Assembly (NCBI GenBank): GCA_027063785.1
Contig: JAMORC010000015.1
Location: 1-64,000, forward strand
Direction: 5' to 3'
DNA: 64,000 nt
Source of the DNA: Desulfurobacteriaceae bacterium
GTDB lineage: Bacteria; Aquificota; Aquificia; Desulfurobacteriales; Desulfurobacteriaceae
Part shown: positions 54,173 through 63,910 of the stretch, in pieces
Layout of the letters: each line of letters starts with the position of its first letter
Position numbering within the stretch: position 1 is the first letter of the stretch
Position numbers and translations under genes: made by a program
The notes under the pieces: generated by a model
What the model saw: the letters and a program-made list of their open reading frames with translations, nothing else
Databases searched by the model: none
What the model was told of the DNA's origin: nothing

Positions 54173-55408
54173 GTGGAAACGCTCTTCTCAAAGCAGAGTA
54201 AGCCTTTACCGGCAAGGTTAATTCCGAACAGCTTTGACGAGTTTGTCGGCCAGAGGCATCTGGTTGCTCCCGGTAAGCCCTTAAGGAAGCTTGTTGAATC
54301 CAACCGTCTGTTTTCCGTGATTTTTTACGGCCCTCCCGGAACGGGAAAGACCGCCCTTGCCCGCCTGATAGCTAAGAGGGTCAGCGGAGAATTCCGGGAG
54401 CTAAACGCCGTTATGACTACAGTCCAGGAGCTTAAGAAGGTTTTAGGGGCAGGCAGAAGGAACTTAGAAGTCGGGAGAAGGACGATTCTTTTCCTCGATG
54501 AAATCCATAGGTTTAACAAAGCCCAGCAGGATGCCCTTCTGCCGGACCTTGAGGAAGGAAACGTAATCCTTGTCGGTGCTACTACCGAAAACCCTTACTT
54601 CTCGTTGGTTCCTGCCCTCAGGTCGAGAGTAAAGGTTTACAAGTTTAATCCGCTTTCAGAGGAGGAGCTTAAAAAGCTTTACAGGCTTGCCGTCTCCGAC
54701 AGCAGGGGTCTTCCCGGCTTCAGCGTTCCGGACGATGTCCTTGACTTCCTCGTAAGGGTTTCTGGGGGCGACGGCAGGCGTTTTCTTTCACTTCTCGAAG
54801 AACTGTACTTCCTATCGGACGGGGAAGTTCCTTCTATGGAGCTTGCAGAGGAAGCTGTCGGGGAGCCGAGCCTGAAGTACAGCAGGGGGGATGAACACTA
54901 TGACGTGATTTCGGCCTTCATAAAGTCGATGAGGGGAAGCGACCCCGATGCAGCCCTCTATTACCTGGCGAAGATGCTGAAGGCGGGGGAAGACCCGCTG
55001 TTCATTGCCCGGAGAATCGTTATATTTGCTTCCGAAGATGTGGGGAATGCGGATCCTCAAGCCCTCTGGGTTGCGGTTTCAGCCCTTCATGCCGTTGAGA
55101 AGGTCGGAATGCCTGAAGCGGCGATAAACCTGGCTCACGCGGTTATCTACCTCTCCCTGACTCTCAAGTCCAATGCGGTTTACAAGTCACTGAGAAGGGC
55201 TTTGAAAGATGTGGAGTCGGGGATCGACCTGCCCGTTCCCGAGCACCTGAAAACGAGGAGTAAGAAGTATAAATACCCCCACGACTACCCCCGCCACTAC
55301 GTTGAACAGGACTACCTTTCTGAAAAGAGAAAGTACTACAGGCCTGACGGGATAGGCTTTGAGAAAGAACTGCTTAAGTTCTGGAAGTGGATGAGGGGTG
55401 AAAATTAG
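54173..55408 (+). CDS. rarA: Replication-associated recombination protein RarA (MgsA)
   Basis: RarA (411 residues) is an AAA+ ATPase of the clamp-loader group that acts at stalled forks. LPARLIPNSFDEFVGQRHLV is the typical start, VIFYGPPGTGKTALARLIAK Walker A, TILFLDEIHRFNKAQQDALL Walker B, and LVGATTENPYFSLVPALRSR sensor 1. The C-terminal tetramerisation domain ends with DYPRHYVEQDYLSEKRKYY, diagnostic of RarA. It starts at GTG 54173. Its 3' end overlaps the convergent pdxA gene by 35 bases. Confidence 0.94.
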   Translation: METLFSKQSKPLPARLIPNSFDEFVGQRHLVAPGKPLRKLVESNRLFSVIFYGPPGTGKTALARLIAKRVSGEFRELNAVMTTVQELKKVLGAGRRNLEVGRRTILFLDEIHRFNKAQQDALLPDLEEGNVILVGATTENPYFSLVPALRSRVKVYKFNPLSEEELKKLYRLAVSDSRGLPGFSVPDDVLDFLVRVSGGDGRRFLSLLEELYFLSDGEVPSMELAEEAVGEPSLKYSRGDEHYDVISAFIKSMRGSDPDAALYYLAKMLKAGEDPLFIARRIVIFASEDVGNADPQALWVAVSALHAVEKVGMPEAAINLAHAVIYLSLTLKSNAVYKSLRRALKDVESGIDLPVPEHLKTRSKKYKYPHDYPRHYVEQDYLSEKRKYYRPDGIGFEKELLKFWKWMRGEN

Positions 55409-56330
55409 CCAAGGAAAGTGCCAGCTTGACCGCCTCTTTAAAACTTCCGGTATCGGCGATTCCCCTGCCGGCTATGTCGTAAGCCGTTCCGTGATCGACG
55501 GAAGTTCTGATTACCGGCAGTCCGAGGGTAACGTTTACGGATCTTCCGAACCCTAAAAGCTTGATCGGAATCAACCCCTGGTCGTGGTACATGGCGAGGA
55601 CTACGTCAAACTCTCCCTCTGCGGCTTTAGGAAACAGCGTGTCGGCGGGGAAAGGGCCGTAAGCCTTTATTCCCAGCTCTTGGGCCTCCTTGACGGCGGG
55701 TTCTATTTCTTCAATTTCCTCCCTTCCGAAAAGGCCTCCCTCTCCTCCGTGGGGGTTGAGGGCAGCTACGGCCACCTTACTCCCGGGCATTATCCTGTTT
55801 ATAAGCACAAGCTTCTTTAAGATATTCTCCTTCTTAATAAAGTCGGGAACTTTCCTGAGGGAAACGTGGGTCGTCAGGAGAACTACCTTGAGCTTCTCGT
55901 TTGAAAGCATCATTGCGTAGTCCTTTACTTTAAAGGCGTCGGCCAGGTATTCCGTATGCCCCGGAAACTTAAAACCTGCGAGGGCTATTGCTTTTTTGTT
56001 TATCGGTAAAGTTATAACGGCGCCGAGCAGTCCCCTTTTTGCCTCCTCTACTGCCTTTCTTAAAAAAGAAAACTGAGCTTTTCCTGAAATTTCGGAAATT
56101 TCCCCCGGCGCTGGCAGGGCGTCCACCGGAACGTTAACGAGGTAAACTCCTTTTCTTCTGACTTCGGCTGCCGATTCCACTTCCTCTATCGAGTAGGGAA
56201 TCCTCAGGAGCCTTGAGTAGTAGTCAAGAACCTCCTTTGAACCGTAAACAACGAAAGCGGCAGGCAGGCCGACGAGGAAAGGAATAGACTTCAGCAAAAT
56301 CTCCGGCCCGATCCCTGCCGGATCTCCCAA
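55374..56330 (-). CDS. pdxA: 4-hydroxythreonine-4-phosphate dehydrogenase
   Basis: PdxA oxidises 4-phosphohydroxy-L-threonine in pyridoxal phosphate synthesis. The metal- and substrate-binding motifs are intact: GDPAGIGPEILLKSIPFLVG, NKKAIALAGFKFPGHTEYLA, LAMYHDQGLIPIKLLGFG and RTSVDHGTAYDIAGRGIAD. The conventional start is TTG 56330, giving 318 residues that begin at the GDPAGIGPE motif. The family's preceding strand is encoded in frame just upstream (KRAGIT), and GGAGGAG is placed for an ATC codon at 56351, which would give a canonical N-terminus of 325 residues. The 3' end overlaps rarA. Confidence 0.92.
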   Translation of the reverse strand: MGDPAGIGPEILLKSIPFLVGLPAAFVVYGSKEVLDYYSRLLRIPYSIEEVESAAEVRRKGVYLVNVPVDALPAPGEISEISGKAQFSFLRKAVEEAKRGLLGAVITLPINKKAIALAGFKFPGHTEYLADAFKVKDYAMMLSNEKLKVVLLTTHVSLRKVPDFIKKENILKKLVLINRIMPGSKVAVAALNPHGGEGGLFGREEIEEIEPAVKEAQELGIKAYGPFPADTLFPKAAEGEFDVVLAMYHDQGLIPIKLLGFGRSVNVTLGLPVIRTSVDHGTAYDIAGRGIADTGSFKEAVKLALSLANFHPSSTSRT

Positions 56331-56332
56331 TG

Positions 56333-56605
56333 TTATTCCTGCCCTTTTGATTCCTGCTCCTCCGTTGCTTTCAGGAATGCAGCGGCGATCCTTTCGCTCA
56401 AGTTCTTCAGGTCGTTACTAAGCTGTCTGAGCTTGTACTTAAGCTCTAAGTTTTCCTGTTCAAGCTCTTCCACTTTCTGTTCAAGTTCGTTTATCCGTCC
56501 CTCGTAGTTCTCAACAATTCCTACTATGAACTCCGACAGGTATCCCTGTATCTGGGAAAGCTTATTTTCTATTTCTTCGGGTATTTTAATTTCCCTGCTC
56601 TCCAT
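56333..56605 (-). CDS. Small coiled-coil protein, hypothetical
   Basis: This 90-residue protein consists of a short head ([20 protein letters not shown]) and a long heptad coil ([20 protein letters not shown] and on, about 36-75), with a charged tail. It resembles small division or scaffold coils such as ZapB only in general character, so no function is assigned. Its start overlaps the end of ribBA by 20 bases. Its end overlaps the probable true start of pdxA, placing it in the clpP-ribBA-pdxA transcription group. Confidence 0.7.
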   Translation of the reverse strand: MESREIKIPEEIENKLSQIQGYLSEFIVGIVENYEGRINELEQKVEELEQENLELKYKLRQLSNDLKNLSERIAAAFLKATEEQESKGQE

Positions 56606-57833
56606 TTTTCTCCTCCAGGTTTAAGAGATGTCCCAGCTTTTCCTTCTTTGTCTTTAAGTAGTTTACGTTGTGCTCGCAGATTCCCACTTCAATGGGAACT
56701 CTTTCGACTATCTCAAGGCCGTATCCTTCTAAACCTATCAGCTTCTTCGGGTTGTTTGTCATAAGCCTCATTTTCCTGACTCCCAAATCCCTGAGGATCT
56801 GGGCTCCGATTCCGAAATCCCTCAGGTCGGGTGGAAATCCTAACTTCTCGTTTGCCTCTACCGTATCGAACCCGTGGTCTTGGAGATGGTAAGCCTTGAT
56901 CTTGTTTACAAGACCTATACCCCTTCCCTCCTGCCGCAGGTAGACTATTACGCCCTTTCCTTCCCGGGCAATCATTTCCATGGCCTTGTGAAGCTGTGCG
57001 CGGCAGTCACACTTTAGCGAGCCGAAAACGTCCCCGGTGAGGCACTCCGAGTGAACCCTAACGAGGACGGGCTCTTCTTCGCTTATCTCTCCCATGACAA
57101 GGGCTACGTGTTCCTTGTTATCAACCAGAGAAGTGTAGGCGTAGATTTTCCAGTTCCCGTAGGCCGTGGGAAGGTTTGCTACGGCCTCCCTCCTTATGAG
57201 GCTTTCGCTCTTCATCCTGTATTCTATCAGGTCTGCAATGCTGATTATCTTTAATCCGTGCTTTCTTGCGTAGTCTATGAGCTTCGGAAGCCTCATCATG
57301 GTACCGTCTTCGTCCATAATCTCGCAGATAACGCCTGCCGGGTAAAGACCTGCAAGCCTTGCCAGGTCAACGGCTGCTTCCGTGTGGCCGGACCTTTTCA
57401 GCACTCCTCCTTTCCTCGCTCTCAGCGGGAATACGTGTCCCGGCTTGACGAAGTCTTCCGGCTTTGCATCTGGGGAAACAGCCCTTTTTATTGTTACGGC
57501 CCTGTCGTGGGCGGAAATTCCCGTTGTCGTTCCGAACTTCGGGTGAGCGTCGACGGAAACGCAGAAGGCAGTTTCTTTCGGGTCGGTCGGCCTCGGAGTC
57601 ATGGGTTCAAATCCCAGCTGGTCGCACCTCTCCTCCGGCAGGGCAAGGCATATTAAACCCCTCCCGAACTTTGTCATGAAGTTAATCGCTTCGGGGGTTA
57701 CTTTTTCCGCTGCAAGTACCAGGTCTCCCTCGTTTTCCCTGTTCGGGTCGTCAACCACGACGACCATGTTTCCTTTCTTTATCTCTTCTAAGGCCTCTTC
57801 TACCCTGTCTAAGGGAAACCTGCCCTTTACCAC
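56586..57833 (-). CDS. ribBA: Bifunctional DHBP synthase / GTP cyclohydrolase II
   Basis: RibBA (415 residues) provides both precursors of riboflavin. The N-terminal RibB half (1-205) has [20 protein letters not shown] and the catalytic [20 protein letters not shown]. The C-terminal RibA half has [20 protein letters not shown] with the zinc cysteines, [20 protein letters not shown] and [20 protein letters not shown]. Both active sites look complete. It starts directly after clpP (one base apart) and overlaps the small coiled-coil gene. Confidence 0.97.
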   Translation of the reverse strand: MVKGRFPLDRVEEALEEIKKGNMVVVVDDPNRENEGDLVLAAEKVTPEAINFMTKFGRGLICLALPEERCDQLGFEPMTPRPTDPKETAFCVSVDAHPKFGTTTGISAHDRAVTIKRAVSPDAKPEDFVKPGHVFPLRARKGGVLKRSGHTEAAVDLARLAGLYPAGVICEIMDEDGTMMRLPKLIDYARKHGLKIISIADLIEYRMKSESLIRREAVANLPTAYGNWKIYAYTSLVDNKEHVALVMGEISEEEPVLVRVHSECLTGDVFGSLKCDCRAQLHKAMEMIAREGKGVIVYLRQEGRGIGLVNKIKAYHLQDHGFDTVEANEKLGFPPDLRDFGIGAQILRDLGVRKMRLMTNNPKKLIGLEGYGLEIVERVPIEVGICEHNVNYLKTKKEKLGHLLNLEEKNGEQGN

Positions 57834-58436
57834 CTATTTACCCCTCTTTGTAAGGACTTTGTCTATGAGGCCGTAGTCCTTTGCCTCTTCCGCGCTCATA
57901 AAGTAGTCCCTTTCCGTATCCTGCTCAATCTTCTCTATGGGCTGTCCCGTGTGCTTTGAGAGGATTTCGTTAAGCATTCTCTTGAGCCTGAGTATCTCTT
58001 TCGCGTGGATTTCTATGTCCGTTGCCTGTCCCTGAAAGCCTCCGAGGGGCTGGTGTATCATTATTCTGGCGTGAGGGAGGGCAAACCTCTTCCCTTTTGC
58101 CCCTGCGGCTAGCAGGACAGCTCCCATGCTGGCTGCCTGTCCCATGCAGATCGTAACCACGTCGGGTTTTATGTACTGCATCGTGTCGTAGATGGCAAGA
58201 CCTGCCGTTACGACGCCTCCGGGACTGTTTATGTATAGGTAAATATCCTTTTCGGGGTCTTCGGCTTCTAAGAACAACAGCTGGGCAACTATGAGGTTTG
58301 CTATGTGATCGTCTATCGGGGTTCCTAGCATTATAATTCTGTCCTTCAAGAGCCTTGAGTATATGTCGTAGGCCCTCTCTCCCCTTCCCGTCTGCTCTAT
58401 GACTATGGGAATGTACTGGTTGAGTATCTCTTCCAT
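57834..58436 (-). CDS. clpP: ATP-dependent Clp protease proteolytic subunit
   Basis: ClpP (200 residues) forms the tetradecameric peptidase chamber used by ClpX or ClpA. The catalytic Ser is in [20 protein letters not shown], the His in [20 protein letters not shown], and the Asp in [40 protein letters not shown] opens the mature protein, so no long propeptide is present. GGAGAGA precedes the ATG. clpX is not adjacent; relA/spoT lies 46 bases upstream. Confidence 0.97.
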   Translation of the reverse strand: MEEILNQYIPIVIEQTGRGERAYDIYSRLLKDRIIMLGTPIDDHIANLIVAQLLFLEAEDPEKDIYLYINSPGGVVTAGLAIYDTMQYIKPDVVTICMGQAASMGAVLLAAGAKGKRFALPHARIMIHQPLGGFQGQATDIEIHAKEILRLKRMLNEILSKHTGQPIEKIEQDTERDYFMSAEEAKDYGLIDKVLTKRGK

Positions 58437-58482
58437 TCTCTCCTCCGAAAGGTTTGGCTTAAAATATAGGTAGAAGTGGCCG

Positions 58483-60636
58483 TCAAGTCCTAACCTTTGG
58501 GGATTCTCTTCTTATTCTCTTTGCGGCAATGACCCCCTTCAGCTTCCTTATTGATATCAGGAGCTTCTCAAGTTCTTCCTTGCTCCTTACCTCAAGGACA
58601 AAGTCGAGAACTGCCCTTCCGGAAACGTTCCTGGTGTTTACTGAGGCTATGTTTATTTTCTGCTTTGATATTACTGACGATATCTCTGCAAGCATTCCCG
58701 GTTGGTCAACCGTTGAGACCCTTACCTTTGCCGGGTAAACCCTGTCTGACGGGTTAAAGTTTACTCTGACTACCTTCCCCGGTGCGCTTTCTGCAATCTG
58801 CCTTGCCACGATGCAGTCCCTGGTGTGGATAACTATTCCCTTGCCAGAGTTGACAACTCCTATTACTTCGTCTCCGGGAAGGGGGTGGCAGCACTCTGCC
58901 AGCGAAACCACCATGTTGTCTATTCCGTCTATATTTATGGCAACGTCGCTTCTTCTCTTCGTTCCCTTCTTTCTCTTCTTCTCCCCTTCCGGTGCTATTC
59001 CGAGGAGCTTTCTGGCTACCTTGTCGGGGTCAACCTTCCCGAATCCCACGTCGACGAGGAGAGACTCGAGGCTGGAATAGCCGAGTCCCTTTATCCTTTC
59101 CGTGATTTCTTCCTCTTCCCTAATGGAGTTGAGGGTTCTTTCGGAGATTTTCCTTACTGCCTTATCTACGAGGCTTTCGCCCAGCTTCCTCGCCCTTTCG
59201 TTCTCTTCTTTCCTGAGGAAGTTCTTAATGGCGTTCCTTGCCTTTGATGTCTTTACAAAGTTGAGCCAGTCCCTGTTAGGCCTTTCCTGATTTCCCGTTA
59301 TTATCTCCACCCTGTCACCGCTGGAGAGGGTGTAGTTAAGGGGAACCATTTTGCCGTTAACCCTTGCTGCCCTGCACCTGTGGCCGACGGAAGTGTGAAT
59401 TGAATAGGCAAAGTCAACGGGTGTTGCTCCGACGGGAAGTGTTTTTATGTCTCCCTTCGGAGTGAAGACGTAGATATCCTCATTGTAGAGATCTTTCCTT
59501 ACAGAGTCTATGAACTCCCTGGGATCCTTTTCTTCTTTTACCCACTCGAGGAGGTTTCTGAGCCAGAGAAACCTTTCCTTTTCCGATTCGGTCAGTGCTC
59601 CTCCTCCTTCCTTGTACTTCCAGTGGGCGGCTATACCCATCTCGGCAACCTGATGCATTTCCCACGTTCTGATCTGGAACTCTATAAACTGGCCTTTGGG
59701 GCCCACGACCGTTGTGTGGAGTGATTGGTACATGTTGGGCTTGGGAACGGCTATGTAATCCTTAAACCTTCCGGGGACGGGAGTCCAGATGCTGTGGATT
59801 ATCCCGAGGGTCTGGTAACAGTGTCCGACAGTTTCCGTTATTACCCTTATCCCGGCTACGTCGTAGACCTCTTCAAAGGGTATTCCCTTCGTCACCATTT
59901 TCCGGTATATGCCGTAGATGTGCTTTATTCTCCACTGTATTTCGCACTCTATTCCGTTTTTCTCAAGCTCTTTCCTTACCTGCTCGATAACTCCTTCCAG
60001 GTAAGGAAGGAGCTTCTTCTTCTTTTCCCTTACCTTTTTCTCAATTTCCCTGTAAATTTCGGGTTCCAGGTACTTAAGGGAAAGGTCTTCAAGTTCGTTC
60101 TTTATCCTGTACATGCCGAGCCTGTTGGCAAGGGGCGCGTATATCGTCAGGGTTTCTTTTGCGTTTCTTATCTGGCTTTCCCTTTTCATGTGCTCCATTG
60201 TTCTCATGTTGTGGAGCCTGTCTGCCAGCTTTACTATCAGGACTCTTATATCCTCTGCAAGGGAGATGAGGAGGTTCCTGAAACTTTCAGCGTCCGCTTC
60301 CTCTTTGCTCTCGAAAGAGTAATTTTCCAGTTTTGTTACTCCCTTTACTATGAAGGCCACTTCCCTGCCGAACTCTTTCTCTATTTCCTCGATTGTTGTA
60401 TCGGTGTCTTCGACGGTGTCGTGGAGGAGGCCCGCAACTATCGTGGGGACGTCCATTTTCAGCTCTGCGAGTATGTAGGAGACTTCGGCCGGGTGGGAAA
60501 AGTAGGGCTCTCCCGACTTCCTGAACTGACCCTTGTGCTTTTCCCTTGCAAAGTTGTAGGCTTTTTCTATAAGTTTTTCGTCGAACTTATCCCGGTATTC
60601 CCTTACTTTTTCTATAATTTCCTGACAGCTCCTCAT
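58483..60636 (-). CDS. Bifunctional (p)ppGpp synthetase/hydrolase (Rel/SpoT)
   Basis: This 717-residue stringent-response enzyme has the hydrolase HD domain ([20 protein letters not shown], then [20 protein letters not shown]), with the metal-binding HD intact. The synthetase domain has [19 protein letters not shown] and [20 protein letters not shown]. The RFKD motif, rather than EFDD, marks the bifunctional type. TGS ([20 protein letters not shown]) and C-terminal ACT ([20 protein letters not shown]) domains complete it. It should both make and degrade ppGpp. It is divergent from murI. Confidence 0.95.
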   Translation of the reverse strand: MRSCQEIIEKVREYRDKFDEKLIEKAYNFAREKHKGQFRKSGEPYFSHPAEVSYILAELKMDVPTIVAGLLHDTVEDTDTTIEEIEKEFGREVAFIVKGVTKLENYSFESKEEADAESFRNLLISLAEDIRVLIVKLADRLHNMRTMEHMKRESQIRNAKETLTIYAPLANRLGMYRIKNELEDLSLKYLEPEIYREIEKKVREKKKKLLPYLEGVIEQVRKELEKNGIECEIQWRIKHIYGIYRKMVTKGIPFEEVYDVAGIRVITETVGHCYQTLGIIHSIWTPVPGRFKDYIAVPKPNMYQSLHTTVVGPKGQFIEFQIRTWEMHQVAEMGIAAHWKYKEGGGALTESEKERFLWLRNLLEWVKEEKDPREFIDSVRKDLYNEDIYVFTPKGDIKTLPVGATPVDFAYSIHTSVGHRCRAARVNGKMVPLNYTLSSGDRVEIITGNQERPNRDWLNFVKTSKARNAIKNFLRKEENERARKLGESLVDKAVRKISERTLNSIREEEEITERIKGLGYSSLESLLVDVGFGKVDPDKVARKLLGIAPEGEKKRKKGTKRRSDVAINIDGIDNMVVSLAECCHPLPGDEVIGVVNSGKGIVIHTRDCIVARQIAESAPGKVVRVNFNPSDRVYPAKVRVSTVDQPGMLAEISSVISKQKINIASVNTRNVSGRAVLDFVLEVRSKEELEKLLISIRKLKGVIAAKRIRRESPKVRT

Positions 60637-60663
60637 GCCTTTAAACCGTAAAAGGGTTAACTT

Positions 60664-60676
60664 ACTTAAATTAAGT
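60664..60676. promoter_or_regulatory. Palindrome between divergent rel and murI
   Basis: ACTTAA and TTAAGT flank a single central A, a 13-base odd palindrome in the 60-base divergent gap. AT-rich palindromes here could be an operator or an overlapping pair of -10 elements. No -35 was found, so the assignment is tentative. Confidence 0.35.
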
Positions 60677-60696
60677 CGTTCTGTTCAGGAGATGCA

Positions 60697-61488
60697 ATGC
60701 CGGAAAGCCCTATCGGCGTTTTTGACTCGGGGGTGGGGGGGTTAACGGTACTGAAAGCCCTGAGGGAGCTTCTCCCCGGGGAGAATCTCATCTACTTCGG
60801 GGATACCGCAAGAGTTCCTTACGGAACAAAATCGCCCTCAACGATAATAAGATACAGCCTCGAAAACGCGAGGCTTCTGGAAAGCTTCGGCGTGAAAATG
60901 GTTGTTGTTGCCTGCAATACTTCCTCTGCTCACGCCCTCGATATATTGAGAAAGGAGTTTGATTTTCCCGTTGTAGGCGTTGTTAGGCCTGGGGCAAAGC
61001 TTGCCGTTGCTCTTTCAAAGAGCGGTAGGATCGGAGTAATCGGTACCGAGGCGACGGTTAGCAGCGGAGCTTACAGAAAGGCCATACTTTCTATAAACCC
61101 GTTTGCCACCGTTTTTGAGAAGGCCTGTCCCCTCTTTGTTCCCCTTATTGAGGAAGGATGGATAGAGGATGAGGTCACGGAGATCGTTGCAGGAAGATAC
61201 CTGAAGGAGCTTCTCTCGGTGGGGATAGATACTCTGGTTCTCGGATGTACCCACTACCCCCTGATAAAGGGGATTCTCAGGAAGGTGTGCGGCGAAGGGG
61301 TTCGGCTGGTTGATTCTGCCGATGCTGTGGCGAGGGAGGTTGAGGGACTGCTGCCCTCAAGGAGCGGCAGGACTGAGGGAAAGGTCAGGATTCTGGTCAG
61401 CGACAGGACTGAGAGGTTTGAAAGGATAGCCAGAATGATTATGGGAGACGGCATAACAATCGAGGAGGTTTCCCTTGAAAAGGATTGA
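60697..61488 (+). CDS. murI: Glutamate racemase
   Basis: MurI (263 residues) makes D-glutamate for peptidoglycan. [20 protein letters not shown] holds the catalytic Asp/Ser loop, [20 protein letters not shown] the substrate loop, [19 protein letters not shown] the first catalytic Cys, and [20 protein letters not shown] the second Cys. GAGGAGATGCA-type sequence upstream (CAGGAG) sets the ATG. Its end overlaps rph by 14 bases. Confidence 0.96.
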   Translation: MPESPIGVFDSGVGGLTVLKALRELLPGENLIYFGDTARVPYGTKSPSTIIRYSLENARLLESFGVKMVVVACNTSSAHALDILRKEFDFPVVGVVRPGAKLAVALSKSGRIGVIGTEATVSSGAYRKAILSINPFATVFEKACPLFVPLIEEGWIEDEVTEIVAGRYLKELLSVGIDTLVLGCTHYPLIKGILRKVCGEGVRLVDSADAVAREVEGLLPSRSGRTEGKVRILVSDRTERFERIARMIMGDGITIEEVSLEKD

Positions 61489-62185
61489 CGGAAGGCTTCC
61501 GGATCAGATGAGGGAAGTGAAAATAACGGTTGATTACATAAAGTATGCGGAAGGGTCGTGCCTTATTGAGTTCGGTGATACCAAGGTGATCTGCACGGCT
61601 TCTGTCGAGGAGAAAGTTCCTCCCTTCCTCAAGGGCACGGGGCAGGGGTGGATAACGGCAGAGTACTCGATGCTTCCCCGGGCAACTGCACAGAGAACCG
61701 TTAGGGAAGCAGCAAAGGGGAGGCTTACGGGGAGAACGCAAGAGATACAGAGGCTCATCGGCCGTTCCCTGAGGAATGGCGTGAACCTTTCGGAACTCGG
61801 GGAGATAACTATCTGGATTGACTGTGACGTTATTCAGGCCGACGGGGGAACGAGAACGGCCTCAATAACGGGAGCATTTGTAGCCCTTTACAGGGCGCTT
61901 CAGAGAATCGACAAGGTCGATGCCGTGAAGAACTTTATAGCTGCGGTGAGCGTCGGAATAGTGGAGGGCGTTCCTCTTCTTGACCTTAACTACCAGGAAG
62001 ATTCGATGGCGGAAGTTGATATGAACGTTGTTATGACTGATAAGGGGGAGTTTGCGGAGGTTCAGGGAACGGGGGAAGGGAGGCCCTTCAGCAGGGAGGA
62101 GCTTGAACGGCTTTTAAGCCTTGCAGAAAAGGGCATAATGGAGCTGGTGGAAAAGCAGAAGTCGGCTCTAGGGGTGGAGTCTTGA
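61475..62185 (+). CDS. rph: Ribonuclease PH
   Basis: RNase PH (236 residues) trims tRNA 3' ends phosphorolytically and forms a hexameric ring. [19 protein letters not shown] is the start; [20 protein letters not shown] and [20 protein letters not shown] bind phosphate and [23 protein letters not shown] holds the catalytic Asp. It starts at TTG 61475 with AGGAGG upstream, inside the end of murI, and overlaps rdgB by four bases. Confidence 0.96.
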   Translation: MKRIDGRLPDQMREVKITVDYIKYAEGSCLIEFGDTKVICTASVEEKVPPFLKGTGQGWITAEYSMLPRATAQRTVREAAKGRLTGRTQEIQRLIGRSLRNGVNLSELGEITIWIDCDVIQADGGTRTASITGAFVALYRALQRIDKVDAVKNFIAAVSVGIVEGVPLLDLNYQEDSMAEVDMNVVMTDKGEFAEVQGTGEGRPFSREELERLLSLAEKGIMELVEKQKSALGVES

Positions 62186-62778
62186 GGATTGTCTTTGCTA
62201 CGAAAAATAGGGGAAAGGTGAAGGAAGCGGCCGAAAAGCTCAAGGAGTTCGGAATAGAGGTGGTTCCCTTATCCGAACTCGGAGACTTCCCGGCACCGGA
62301 GGAAACCGGGGAGACATTTTGTGAAAATGCCTATGAAAAGGCCGTTTATTACTCCAACCTTATCGGAGAACCTGTCATTGCCGAGGATTCCGGCCTTGTC
62401 GTTGATGTCCTCGGAGGCCGTCCGGGCGTTTACTCGTCGAGGTTTGCCGGTGAAGGAGCTTCTGATGAAGAGAACAACAGGAAGTTGATTGAAGAACTTA
62501 AAAGGCTCGGCCTTGACTCTTCCCCGGCACGCTACATTTCGTTTGTTTTCCTCTCCTTCCCCGAAGGAATGGGGCTTTGGAGTGAGGGGAAAGTGGAGGG
62601 GAAAGTAATAACAGTTCCGAGGGGAAAAGGAGGATTCGGCTACGATCCCCTCTTTGTTCCGGAGGGTTTTGACAGAACGATGGCTGAGCTGCCACTGGAA
62701 GAGAAGAACAGGATAAGCCACAGGGGTAAGGCCTTGAGTAAGCTGGTAGACTTGATAAAAGAGGTAAAAAAGTGGTAG
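62182..62778 (+). CDS. rdgB: XTP/dITP pyrophosphatase (RdgB/HAM1)
   Basis: This 198-residue housecleaning enzyme hydrolyses non-canonical purine NTPs (dITP, XTP) to monophosphates. [20 protein letters not shown] is the N-terminal signature. [20 protein letters not shown] and [20 protein letters not shown] line the active site, and [20 protein letters not shown] and [14 protein letters not shown] finish it. It starts at TTG 62182 overlapping the rph stop. The rph-rdgB pair is common in bacteria. Confidence 0.96.
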   Translation: MRIVFATKNRGKVKEAAEKLKEFGIEVVPLSELGDFPAPEETGETFCENAYEKAVYYSNLIGEPVIAEDSGLVVDVLGGRPGVYSSRFAGEGASDEENNRKLIEELKRLGLDSSPARYISFVFLSFPEGMGLWSEGKVEGKVITVPRGKGGFGYDPLFVPEGFDRTMAELPLEEKNRISHRGKALSKLVDLIKEVKKW

Positions 62779-62805
62779 TTTTGATCTTAACAGGGAGGAG
62801 TGTTA

Positions 62806-63330
62806 ATGTCGGCTGATAGCATTAAGGGTTTAAAGAAGAGGAGGTTAAAACCTTCCGACATAAGGAACAGGGAATTTTCGAAGAAGCTCTTCGGATACGA
62901 TCCCGACGAGGTTGATGCTTTTCTGGCAGAGGTTGCCAACAGCTACGATCAGCTGATAAGGGAGCTTGAACAGCTTCAGAGGAAAACGCCGGAGTATAAA
63001 GCTCAAACCGCCGTTGAAAAAGCAAAAAAGGAAATCGAGAAGCTCCTTGAGAAAAAGAGAGCCGAAAAGGAGGAGCTTGAGCGTCAGAAAAGGGAGATTG
63101 AAGTTGAAATAGAGAAGCTCAAGCTCGTTCAAAGGAAGATTTTCTCAAAGCTTAAGGCTACCATTATAGATATGACAAGGATAATTGAGGAGATCAAGCC
63201 CGATGCTCAAGGTAAGAAGAAGGAAGAACGGAGTGGAGCTGGAGTTGAGGGTTCAGCCCAAAAGTTCGAGGAACAGGATAGAGAAGGCGGAAGGGGGAAG
63301 ACTGAAGGTGAGGGTAACGGTTCCCCCTGA
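62806..63330 (+). CDS. DivIVA-domain protein with an overprinted low-complexity tail
   Basis: This 174-residue coiled-coil protein begins with a DivIVA/GpsB-type membrane-recognition motif: RRLKPSDIRNREFSKKLFGY, then DPDEVDAFLAEVANSYDQLI. A long coil follows (about 60-120). DivIVA proteins mark curved membrane at poles or septa; a role in division or cell shape is inferred. ATG 62806 follows GGGAGGAG; the upstream GTG 62800 is less likely. The last 43 residues are a Gly/Glu/Lys-rich tail coded by bases that also encode the start of the DUF167 protein in another frame. Confidence 0.82.
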   Translation: MSADSIKGLKKRRLKPSDIRNREFSKKLFGYDPDEVDAFLAEVANSYDQLIRELEQLQRKTPEYKAQTAVEKAKKEIEKLLEKKRAEKEELERQKREIEVEIEKLKLVQRKIFSKLKATIIDMTRIIEEIKPDAQGKKKEERSGAGVEGSAQKFEEQDREGGRGKTEGEGNGSP

Positions 63331-63508
63331 AGGGGGTAAGGCCAACAGGGCGGTAATTGAGCTTCTCTCAAAGGCGCTGAAAGTTCCCAAGAGTTCTATA
63401 GAAGTGGTAAGAGGAGAGACTTCCAGAAACAAGGTGGTCTTCATCGAAGGGATTGATGTTGCAACCTTGCAAGAGAAACTGGGTATAGAGGTCGTTGAAA
63501 CTACTTGA
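63203..63508 (+). CDS. DUF167 (YggU) family protein
   Basis: This 101-residue protein matches the YggU/DUF167 fold: VELELRVQPKSSRNRIEKAE, then GRLKVRVTVPPEGGKANRAV (the conserved PPxxGKAN motif) and LKVPKSSIEVVRGETSRNKV. The function is unknown across the family. ATG 63203 gives the usual length; a longer frame from 63185 exists. The gene overlaps the DivIVA-like gene by 128 bases in a different frame, and its stop overlaps the -35 box of the hup promoter. Confidence 0.83.
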   Translation: MLKVRRRKNGVELELRVQPKSSRNRIEKAEGGRLKVRVTVPPEGGKANRAVIELLSKALKVPKSSIEVVRGETSRNKVVFIEGIDVATLQEKLGIEVVETT

Positions 63509-63533
63509 CAACAAAAGCTTTAAATTGTATTTT
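63505..63533 (+). promoter_or_regulatory. Sigma70-type promoter for hup
   Basis: A perfect TTGACA (63505-63510) is followed after exactly 17 bases by TATTTT (63528-63533). The start of transcription would be near 63540, leaving a 48-base leader before the HU gene. It overlaps the stop codon of the DUF167 gene. Confidence 0.72.
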
Positions 63534-63587
63534 CTGGAGTAGGTATTGAGGCACTTGGCCTAAAACTAATTATATGGAGGGAGCGGC

Positions 63588-63887
63588 ATGACGAAGAGCG
63601 ATCTCGTAGCAGCAATCGCAGAAAAGGCGGGAATCAGGAAAAAAGATGCAGAGGCCGCACTCAACGCCTTCATCGAAGTAGTTACCGAAGCCCTCAAGAA
63701 CGGCGACAAGGTCGAGATCAGGGGATTCGGTACTTTCCTCATGAAGGAGAGGGCGCCCAGGGTTGCAAGGAATCCCAAGACCGGGGAAAAGGTGGAAGTT
63801 CCCGCAAAGCTCACTCCGGCTTTCAAGCCCGGAAAGGACCTCAAAGAGGCTACCGAGAAAGTTCTCAAGAAGAAGAAAAAGAAGTAA
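63588..63887 (+). CDS. hup: DNA-binding protein HU
   Basis: HU (99 residues) is the histone-like nucleoid protein that bends DNA. TKSDLVAAIAEKAGIRKKDA and GDKVEIRGFGTFLMKERAPR are the dimer core, and ARNPKTGEKVEVPAKLTPAF is the DNA-clasping arm, followed by KPGKDLKEATEKVLKKK. A run of Lys at the C-terminus, longer than in E. coli HU, may add DNA affinity at high temperature. GGAGGGAG sets the ATG. Its own promoter and terminator make it a single-gene unit. Confidence 0.96.
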   Translation: MTKSDLVAAIAEKAGIRKKDAEAALNAFIEVVTEALKNGDKVEIRGFGTFLMKERAPRVARNPKTGEKVEVPAKLTPAFKPGKDLKEATEKVLKKKKKK

Positions 63888-63889
63888 TT

Positions 63890-63910
63890 GGGGGCTTCTG
63901 CCCCCTTTTT
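63890..63910 (+). terminator. Intrinsic terminator of hup
   Basis: GGGGGC (63890-63895) and GCCCCC (63900-63905) pair around TTCT and are followed by five T residues. It lies three bases after the hup stop and also separates hup from the convergent lepB end. Confidence 0.85.

Noticed and set aside
59725-60651. 308-codon plus-strand frame inside rel/spoT
   Set aside because: It is the complement of the HD and synthetase domains; the Tyr/Phe/Leu-rich product is an artefact of codon composition.
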